Assembly (NCBI RefSeq): GCF_018143015.1 | Contig: NC_054756.1 | Span: 26,234,440 to 26,298,439 of the forward strand | Direction: 5' to 3' | DNA from: Lytechinus variegatus | Lineage: Eukaryota; Echinodermata; Echinoidea; Temnopleuroida; Toxopneustidae | DNA length: 64,000 nucleotides | Shown: positions 56,302 through 64,000 of the stretch, in pieces | Layout of the letters: the number at the start of each line of letters is the position of its first letter | Numbering within the stretch: position 1 is the first letter of the stretch | Position numbers and translations under genes: made by a program | The notes under the pieces: model-generated | The model's database searches: none | Seen by the model: the letters and a program-made list of their open reading frames with translations, nothing else | What the model was told of the DNA's origin: nothing

Positions 56302-59300
56302 CTGTGGTGTTACAGGAAAAAAAAACAGTTTCGACTTATTTAATCCATAATCATACAATCACTAACGAACTAAAAGCCTTTTGAAATATTGCCTCCTCAC
56401 ATGTCCTCAACTACTCACATCTGGCCAGCATTGGTGAAATTCTCATTTTCTTCTATTTTATATTTTGATATGGCTGATTGCCAAGGTGTATGAATACGAT
56501 TGCCCATTGATTCTATTTTTATACATTGTACAAGTGAAGTGCTAATGTACTACTTATAGTGCAGTCACTATACAAACTAAATTGGCTCTTCATTTTTGGC
56601 AGTGTAATTACTGAACTTCCTTTTCCCAAACTGCGAAGAAATATCACCATTTTTGGAACTATATTTTGACCGGCGGAAGGATAAGGGCTATTTTATTGTT
56701 TCGGGTGACCAATTTGATCCCTCAGGGGATGCCTTTATAAATGCCAATTTATTTTTACAATGAGCCGATCGAGGGACCCTCTTCTGGTGCGATATGGATT
56801 GTCAGATGTACATGTATATCCTATCTACTGGTAATAAACAACCGACTACCGAATTTCATCCTTATTTTTAATGACTTTTTAAGTGCCATCTTAACATACG
56901 AGTCTATTGGAAAAGCTTTCAGGACAGAAAGACCCATAATGCAGCATTCTGAGCTGTGCAGTCTTGTAAAATGGGCCCACTTGAAAGATAACATACGATA
57001 CACATTCTTTCTATGTTACCAAGTAGCAAAACAAGTACTTTCCTCCCGAAAACGTAGTTTTCCTATGTAAATAAAATCATAGGCTAATTTCCTAATTTAT
57101 TCAATTTATTTTTTTTCAATTCAATTCTTTATTCCATTTCCATTCAAAACATAATAAAAAGTAATATAAAATACAAATCAAACACAGTTTTACAGACAAT
57201 CATTCTTCTGTGTATTATTGATGGTTATCTTAGAATGGTTTCTTTAATACGGATGTTTTTTTCATGACACACTGCCAATGAGAGACCACAGAAAAGTGTA
57301 GCACAGTTCGCCTCCCCCTTTACATTTATGAAATTTTGGAACGTTTAAAATCACCCCAGAGGAATACACTCAGAGGATTTGAAATAAAAAATGACTGTTG
57401 GATCTAGACTTAAATCTTGTGGATTTGAATTTCAAGATTATTTATATGATTTCAAAACTATCCTTTTATAGGTTAGTCCTTAGGAGTTAAACAAATCCTA
57501 TTTTCGACAGGTCATTCCCTATTCACAACCGGTCCTGCTTTTTTTCTATCAATCAGACGATGCTTTCAATCTTTGTTAAATAATGTGATTGACAACATTC
57601 TCAGCTTTTGGGAGTATCATCAACGATCTCATTTAGTGACCATTGAACTAATCATCCGCTGGTTTGTGCACAATTGAATTTCACATATTCATATAACAGC
57701 AACCTCTCTAAATAATGTGTTGTTTTACAATTTGCTTTGAAGATCCATTTTCTATCTAATAATTGTTGCATAGTGGACAAACTGCAAAGAAAAAATATAT
57801 CCTAAGATTATCTTTTCCATCATTGATTAGTTATTCGAGAGTAAAATGAAATACACTCAAATACCGGCATCATATATTTTCAGATTAGAAAATTCTCCGA
57901 TGAGAGGGAGATTTCTTTTACATTTGCTTTTTTGTTTAATCAATATTATCAGGTTGTTGACTCGGTTGAATCCTGTTATACATTTTAGATGGAATGTTCC
58001 TGATTATTTTTTTTATTTTCTCAATTATTCTTTTGAATATGACCGCCTTTTATGAGATAATTTGTTGTCGTGTGAAAAGTGACTTACCTAAAGTGGAGGT
58101 GGAACAAAGAAATGGCCACTCCGTACAGAATCAGTGCTATGACGAAAGCTATAAGGAAAATCTGCACTCCTGAAATGGGGTAAAGAAAAAAAAAAGAGAG
58201 GGAATTCGTCTTTACAAGAAGAAGCTATTATAGTGTCAGGAGGGATGGCGAGTTCGTTTTGTCTACTTTGTTCATTGCAATGAAACACACTCTAAAAATG
58301 AAGTGCTAATTTAGCACTTGATTTCCTTGTATAGTGACTGCACTTTGTGCATGTTGAGTGCTGATTTTATCATTCGAATTTAAACTATAAAAATTAGCAC
58401 TCAAAGTGCAGTCACCATGGTCACTAAGCAAGGACGTTAAGTGTTTAATTAGCACTTACTTTCTTAGAGTGTACAATATATAATGAGTTCATAATTTAAT
58501 TCGAGGTACTGAATTACGATATCGCCCCTTTATTTAAACAAAAATATCCGGCAATGACTGAAATGTGTACATGAAATCTTCATGGCGGCGTCCATTTAAG
58601 ATCAAGAAGCAGTGCATATGTAAAAACAATAGGTATTTCGAGTCATTGTATGATATCAATGAGTAGATCATTTAATTTTCTTTAAAATGATACCCTACAT
58701 AATATAGTAATAATAATAATAATATAGGATTTGTATAGCGCACGTATCCACCTGGCTAGGTGCTCAAGGCACTCCTTTATTACCCCGGCTAAGCTAGTCT
58801 ACCGATTCTGGTGTGCACAACTTTTTGAGAAATTACTTCCTGCCGGTACCCATTTACCTCACCTGGGTCGAGTGCAGCACAGTGTAGATAATTTCTTGCT
58901 GAAGTAAAAACACGCCATGGTTAGGATTCGAACTCACGACCCTCTGTTTGAAAGGCGAAAGTCAGAACCACTAGACCACGACGCCCCCCCCCCAAACACA
59001 CACATGTGAAGGTGCAGTGCCTTGAAATATGGGACAAGGTCAAAATTCATAAGTTGCAAAGTAACACAATATTGAGAGTCACTGTTCTTTTTTTTCTTAT
59101 TAATGGGCGAGTTTCTCAGCGGTTTCTTTTGTTTTAATCCACCTTTACATCAACATTAACAATGAATAAAACACACCTTTGCGCAAGCAAACATTAAAAA
59201 AACATTAATGGCTACTTCAAACCATGTTATTTCACATAACCATCACATTCACATACACCACACGAAACATAACGCATAAGAAGCAAGGGCTTGATTTGAA

Positions 59301-60110
59301 TGGATTTTCATCTATATTGACACAAAGGAATCATGTTCTTTATTGACCCTTAATGGCTATTTCTGCTCGTTTTGCAGCTTTTCAATTCAGAATTTTCAGA
59401 TCTCATCCAACACTTTTGAATCCTGCTTTTTTGTGATGGAATGATCATAAAAAGCATGGTATCATTTTTAAAGAAATTTAAATGATCTTTTAAATGACAT
59501 CAAATATGCATCGTGTAAAATTGATGTATATTTGATGGGAGTTGAGAGAAATGAATGGCCAAATTCAGATTTCCAAACTTTTTTGAGGGGTTTATATATT
59601 ATATTATGTAGTCACATTTATATATTATTTTGTATGGTTCGGATTCTCCTACAAGGAGATGTGTAAGATTTTTTAGATTATTTATGATCACCCTTTGACC
59701 TTATGAACTTCTATATGAATTTCTATTTTTAAAAAATGATCCAGATTTGAAATAGAGCCAATATGAATTTTCCGCTTTTGCCTGGGAATCGTCCATACAT
59801 ATGATGTAATATTATGGATAGTTCAACATGCTTGTGTTGTAAATACTAATAATTTTTTATTTTACTATTTTGCATTTTGATATATTTTTCGAGGGACCAA
59901 TTCAGTCTTACCTTCAGAAGCCCAAGATCCTGTCTGCGGGATGCATGTGCAGTTTCCCGACAGATTAATAGCTCCAGAAGAAAATGTGGAATGACTGTTC
60001 GTTGTGACGAGCTCTCTCGTAGGAGCTGTGGGACCGTTAACTTCCGAATCCGCGGCACCAAGCCCTATCGAATACATTAACATAGAGACGAAGAACGACT
60101 TATGACACAT
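56037..60110 (-). CDS. Small type I membrane protein gene, three exons, 181 residues
   Basis: Exons 59912-60110, 58088-58169 and 56037-56301 splice to 546 coding bases ending in TAG. The start exon has a good Kozak A at -3 and gives MCHKSFFVSMLMYSIGLGAA, a signal peptide likely cut after residue 20. A short Ser/Thr-rich ectodomain (about residues 21-67) follows, with Asn-glycosylation sites NLS and NCT. A transmembrane helix (about residues 70-89) leads to an acidic, proline-rich cytoplasmic tail (residues 94-181). Tail tyrosines lie in TYQEI, LIYENQ and DYTEN, possible SH2-binding sites. I do not recognise the family. Alternatively the first exon is internal and these three exons are the anchor and tail of the WSC gene to the right, because an upstream TTTCAG is also phase 1 and open. 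Confidence 0.65.
56302..58087. other. Intron of the membrane-protein gene
   Basis: Between the tail exon and the transmembrane exon. Contains repeat F copy 2. No further exon recognised. Confidence 0.5.
56680..56930. repeat. Dispersed repeat F, copy 2
   Basis: Same ordered motifs as 25540-25800, same orientation, within the intron before the tail exon of the small membrane protein. Confidence 0.5.
58088..58169 (-). CDS. Membrane protein exon 2: transmembrane helix
   Basis: The exon has 82 bases, phase 1 in and phase 2 out. It encodes VQIFLIAFVIALILYGVAIS then LFHLHF and Arg, a single strong hydrophobic helix followed by basic residues, the stop-transfer layout of a type I protein. The acceptor is ATTTCAG and the donor GTAAGT. 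Confidence 0.8.
58170..59911. other. Intron of the membrane-protein gene
   Basis: Contains a palindromic stretch around 58305-58475 (AAGTGCTAATTTAGCACTTG near the start and GTGTTTAATTAGCACTTACT near the end) and the inverted SINE at 58722-58990. Otherwise unclassified. Confidence 0.5.
58722..58990 (-). repeat. tRNA-derived SINE, inverted
   Basis: Read on the minus strand it starts GGCGTCGTGGTCTAGTGGTT and has GGGTCGTGAGTTCGAATCCT. The body carries CACTGTGCTGCACTCGACCC and ends with a GCGCTATACAAATCC-type tail. It lies between the membrane-protein exons 1 and 2. Confidence 0.8.
59912..60110 (-). CDS. Membrane protein exon 1: signal peptide and ectodomain
   Basis: The exon has 66 codons plus one base. 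The hydrophobic stretch FFVSMLMYSIGLG is followed by a Ser/Thr-rich segment ending NLSGNCTCIPQTGSWASE. The donor is GTAAGA in phase 1. The reading frame stays open upstream of the ATG as far as an AG at about 60154, so an internal-exon reading cannot be excluded. Confidence 0.62.
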
Positions 60111-60160
60111 TTTCACTGGAGAGTCCGATTCCAGACTGACCAAAACAAATATTTCTGAAA

Positions 60161-60717
60161 GGGATGGTCCGGGCTCAAAATATTTATATCTAAATAAATG
60201 TAGTAAAATTCACAAAGCAAACCGCTAAACGAAATCATCAAAATCGGATAACAAATAACGAAGTTATTGAACTTTAAAGTTTAGCAATATTTTGTGAAAA
60301 CAGTATTATGCACACCATCATGAATATTCATTAGGTGGACTGATCCCCACTTTCCTTTTCTTTTGTTATTACATGAAATCATGATTGTTTCATTTTTTCA
60401 TACATGTGTAAATGGTGTGTCTCTATATGATGAAATAAGTTGCGGAAATAAATAAGTAATGCATTTAATCTGTGATCAATTTAATTGTTTTAGTTCTTGG
60501 TAGATTTTTTTTTAATAAACATATCATCAGCCCACCTAATGAATATTAATGAAGATATGCCTAGAACTGTTTCATCGGATTAATGCAAATCTTTAAAATT
60601 CAATAACTTTGTTATTTGTTATCCGATTTTGATCAGATTATCAGCATTTTGCTCTGTGAATTTTACTTTATTTATCATGTTCATTGAGATATAGATATCT
60701 CCAGCCCGGACCATCCC
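60161..60717. mobile_element. MITE with GGGATGGTCCGGGCT ends, upstream of the membrane gene
   Basis: Ends GGGATGGTCCGGGCTCAAAA and CCAGCCCGGACCATCCC. 557 bp. It ends only about 50 bp upstream of the start codon at 60110, so any promoter or 5' UTR of that gene overlaps or lies beyond it. Confidence 0.88.
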
Positions 60718-61493
60718 TTTAATTACCTACCATCGGACGCCGCGGAGTCGGGTGCATTAACTTAATCATATTAATCATGGTAATAACGATGTGTTTACGA
60801 GGCCTTTAAAATTCCTCATAATATTATAAACAATTTACCATTTCCTAATATTTTGAAGTCATATGATCTGATTATTCAAATCCTTTCTACAAGGCATATA
60901 CATGTACCTTGTGGTTTGGAACCATCAATTTGTCTGCAGGCTCTGAAAAACATCTAGAACAGTGAGAATTCATGATGCATTTTCCCTTGATAGAAAATCA
61001 ATGCTATACATGCTAGATAAAATCATTTCATGTTCCATTCTCTACTTTGTTGTAGAGCCAGTCATTATCACCAAATATTAAGCATAGATAAATCACATTG
61101 TGGATATAAACTTCACTTTGATCTAGGACGTCTTCTTGAATATCCTGGACATGTTTCTCTCTTCAACACTTCGACCGGGCTCAAAAAGGGGCTCTTAAGC
61201 ATTCTGTAACCAGTAACCTTTAAGAATTTAGTCGTCTAGGATTTAGAGTATACATAAATGTACAGTGATTCTCATTAATTTCGTGTAAAAGATTCAATAT
61301 ACATGTACCCCGTCGGCTGAGACCATGGTTGAGACTGGGGTAATCTGAAGGTCTTTTTGTGTCCTAAGTGGTGCCGTAAAAATGAATCCTTTTGGTTTGT
61401 TAGAGAACAATCTAAATCCCTTCCGACGTTTAAAAAAAATGTTTCTGTTCATCTATCGCTATTTTGATAGTGATAGGTTGGCTAATATTATGA

Positions 61494-61790
61494 AGGGGGC
61501 GTCGTGGTCTCGTGGTTATTACACTCTTCTTTATATCTTAGGGGCGTGGGTTCGATTCCAAGCCATGTCGTGTTTTCCTTTCGGCAAGAGATTTACCCAC
61601 ACTGTGCTGAACTCGACCCAGGTGAGCCGGATGGGTACCCGGTAGGAAGAAATTCATCGAATGACGAATGCTCGAGCGCCCGATCAAGGTAGTCGTGCTA
61701 AAGTCGAGGTAATAATAACACGATCATGTTAAGTAGGGCCCGCTGAGAGAACAGTTTTCGGAACAGAAGTGGCAACCCTGGGTTCAATAT
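61494..61790 (+). repeat. tRNA-derived SINE
   Basis: AGGGGGCGTCGTGGTCTCGT and GTGGGTTCGATTCCAAGCCA, then ACACTGTGCTGAACTCGACC and GGTGAGCCGGATGGGTACCC. Same family as 10522 and 58722. Confidence 0.8.
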
Positions 61791-61943
61791 GACGTCATCA
61801 TCATTATTATTTTATTTTTATTATTATTCTTATATCGGTAGTGTTGTCTCCATTTACCGATCAGATGCCGGGATCATGCCCGTATTTCACTTGCAAAATT
61901 GGATTTCAGATCTTCTCGTTTTGCTTATGTGTAAAGTATATGG

Positions 61944-62035
61944 GAAGCCTGTAGCTCAATGGGTAAGGCATCAGACTTGCGTCCTTAGGGTCCCGGTTCG
62001 AACCCAAAAGTGGACATAATTTTTTTTTTTTCATT
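61944..62035 (+). repeat. tRNA-like SINE with T-rich tail
   Basis: GCCTGTAGCTCAATGGGTAA (A box) and GGTCCCGGTTCGAACCC (B box), followed by a run of Ts. The 3' acceptor pairing is incomplete, so it is not called a tRNA gene. Confidence 0.55.
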
Positions 62036-62413
62036 TCAACATTTCGCAAATGTTCCTTAATCACCATTTAACAAGGTATATAAGTTCAAATATCGCACAA
62101 TTAAGTAGATTAAAATCGTTTTTAATAAGCCTATAACATGTACAATGTGTATCGCCTACACCTAATTGTATTTCACATATTCTCATTTCCCTCTTTTTCA
62201 AGAGTATTCAACATATTCTTTTCGTAAGAAAAGTTCAGTTTTCATCATGATGATCATATTTATCTCAATAAACATGCTGATTGTCTTCGTGTTCATAAAA
62301 TCAGAGACAGATCACCTAATTCGTCCTCATGACGAATTAAAATTCTAGTTTTTATTATTATTGTTATTATTATGTAAAGGCTAAGAAACAAGTGTTCTCG
62401 TGTCGTTACTTAC

Positions 62414-62710
62414 TCTTGAAAAGTGCAACGTGAGAGTATCCCCCGCATTTTTCGATAGTTCTCCCAGTACAAGGGTAGGAGCATAACCGATCATCCACTC
62501 TTTGGGACTGACTTACGGGTGACGAGCTACTTCCACACAGGCATAAATTTCCTCGGTAGAGCCCAGCAAAGCCTTCACTTGCGCGATCGCAGACGGTTTC
62601 ACAATTGATTATTGTCAAATCATCGCTATTCTGGAGCCCGCAGCCGCATTGGGTTTGGATCTCTTCGAACGCAGCCGAAGGTAAAGGATAACATCCTATG
62701 TAGTCATTAT
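62414..62710 (-). CDS. WSC domain exon of a second gene
   Basis: The exon encodes 99 residues in phase 1-1: DNDYIGCYPLPSAAFEE, CGCGLQNSDDLTIINCETVC, GLYRGNLCLCGS, LCSYPCTG, then EKCGGYSHVALFKS. The YIGCY start, CLCG and the CGG...VALF end are the WSC signature. The acceptor is TGTCTAG and the donor GTAAGT. The next exon to the left is not certain. The 3-exon membrane protein at 56037-60110 is the natural candidate, since 'A' plus a phase 1 acceptor would stay open. Confidence 0.85.
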
Positions 62711-63739
62711 CTAGACATGATAGAAGATAGAAGACAAAGAAAAGAGAAAACAAAACCATTAAAACAGCAACAACTACAAAAACACAATCAGATGGTTAAC
62801 ATGTTTTTATAATTACCATTATACTTAAAACAAACAAAAATAAGTAGGGACTTGGTTTTTTTCATGCTTATTCTTAACATAGAGGTGCTTATCATTTTAC
62901 AATATTTTATCATGATGTCGTATATCATGACAATGTTTTCTCCACGATGTAGCTACCTTTTCTTTCAAAATTTTAAGTTCCAATGGCTCCAGTTATGGAT
63001 AAGTCAGTTAAATCAGAAGCGGTACCCGATACAGACGGCCCCCATCCCCCTCCCCTCACCCCCGTTCTCTTTTCAAGTATAGCAGAGTATATCAATAAAG
63101 GGTTGAGTCTTGTTTATCATGTTTATTACCCCCGAAATTCATCTTGAGAATAAAAAATATAATGTCACATTTAGATCGTCGGCCCCCACCTATTAAAACA
63201 CCCCCGTACCGCAATGGTCTCACTATGCTCTACAACTATGGAAAGCCGAACAAATGTTGAGACTTTGTTTGCAGTTTGTTTCTTATGTTTGCTTTGTGTT
63301 TTTCCCTCATGCATTTATGATGGATAAAAAATACTATTCCAAGGCAGATATGAATTGTTCGAGTGTCAAATAGGCATATACATTAAACTAAACTTGTTTA
63401 CGGTGACACGAAATTTGCTCGTGTCTTAATATATCAGAAGGCATGAAATTAGAGTTAGGATTGTGATAGAGTTTTGGGGTCAGAATAATGTAAAGATAAG
63501 TAGGGTTTAGTTAGTTTTGGAGAGTAGATTTCAGGTTTTGCTTTACATGCTTTTTTGCTTAACATGCTTAATGTGCGGATTTCCCATCGGGGCAATTGTC
63601 TCCGGAGTAAATGTCATGTAACCCGTGTTTAGATCCAATGTAAAGTAAGTTAACAACAATTTTGGAACAGATTTTAGATTGAAGCAAAGTTCAGAACACG
63701 AGCTGATAACATATTGAATGATGTACTGTTTCATCTTAC
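62711..63739. other. Intron, nothing recognised
   Basis: AT-rich sequence between the WSC exon and the short upstream exon. Confidence 0.4.
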
Positions 63740-63817
63740 CGTAACAGACCACCCCTCCGGCTTCTCCAAAGCAGTATGGCAGGTGAGTAAGTGAACAATT
63801 TGCCAGATTTTCTTCAT
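63740..63817 (-). CDS. Short Cys-containing exon upstream of the WSC exon
   Basis: The exon has 78 bases in phase 1-1, with acceptor TTTACCACAG and donor GTAAGA. It encodes 26 residues: DEENLANCSLTHLPYC, then FGEAGGVVCY, with three cysteines. Strand, phase and distance fit the WSC exon at 62414-62710, about 1 kb away. No domain is recognised. The rest of the gene lies beyond base 64000. Confidence 0.5.
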
Positions 63818-64000
63818 CTGTGGTAAATAACGGATTGAAAGTTTCCTTGATAGCCATGCTTGTTTTGCGCAACGTCTAAAAAGGTGAAGGCTTACGTCAG
63901 TATGTGTAGGTACTGTTGGTAATATAAACCAATGAACACTCGCAGCACTACCACTGCTATGTATCATATTGTTTTCGAACAAGGTTAAAGTATTGCAAGA

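Larger units (their letters stand above)
60718..62413. other. Region between membrane gene and WSC exon
   Basis: Two SINEs (61494, 61944) and unclassified AT-rich DNA. A 35-base interval at about 60919-60953 has splice-like borders but its exit phase is incompatible with known exons. Confidence 0.4.

Noticed and set aside
60919..60953. 35-base candidate exon with TTTTTCAG acceptor and GTACAT donor
   Set aside because: Its exit phase does not match the next exon, while all other exons of these genes keep phase 1. No domain content.

Overview
This window is animal (metazoan) genomic DNA. It is AT-rich and dominated by introns and transposons, with small exons bounded by GT/AG splice sites. The domain content (WSC, sushi, CUB, kringle and many EGF modules in one secreted or surface protein) suggests a marine deuterostome, most likely an echinoderm such as a sea urchin. 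So do the many palindromic MITEs, the tRNA-derived SINEs, a CR1/L2-like LINE and a fold-back element. The organism is inferred, not proven. No bacterial-type genes, rRNA, convincing functional tRNA or CRISPR array was seen.

Layout. (1) From 361 to 32952 on the minus strand lies the 5' portion of one large gene. Sixteen coding exons are recognisable: signal peptide, WSC, two sushi modules, EGF, CUB, EGF, two kringles, then eight EGF modules. It runs off the left edge before any membrane anchor or stop codon. Every internal exon is phase 1-1, and every one is a multiple of three except the last visible exon (361-481), which has one extra base in a run of six Cs. Its introns hold a 5'-truncated LINE (about 5180-7595) with a MITE inserted in frame in its reverse transcriptase, many SINEs and MITEs, and a stack of elements nested three deep (30437-32500). 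(2) From 33883 to 50271 is one giant inverted-repeat (fold-back) element of 16.4 kb. It has TA target duplications and CAGTGCGTCCCA termini. Each arm carries an array of about 272-bp monomers (about 16 left, about 22 right), and each monomer contains a strong hairpin. The spacer is about 3.9 kb and shows no transposase. (3) From 50272 to 56036 lies repeat-rich intergenic DNA. (4) From 56037 to 60110 on the minus strand is a compact three-exon gene predicted to encode a 181-residue single-pass membrane protein with tyrosine motifs in its tail. (5) From 62414 to 63817 on the minus strand are two exons, one a clear WSC domain. They belong to another gene entering from the right, or to an upstream part of the gene in (4).

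Functionally, the two gene regions share the WSC module. The large gene looks like an extracellular adhesion or recognition protein and the small one like a signalling-competent membrane protein, but no pathway can be assigned from sequence alone. Exon boundaries were chosen by eye from splice consensus, phase and domain continuity. Repeat boundaries and copy counts are also by eye and may be off by a few bases.
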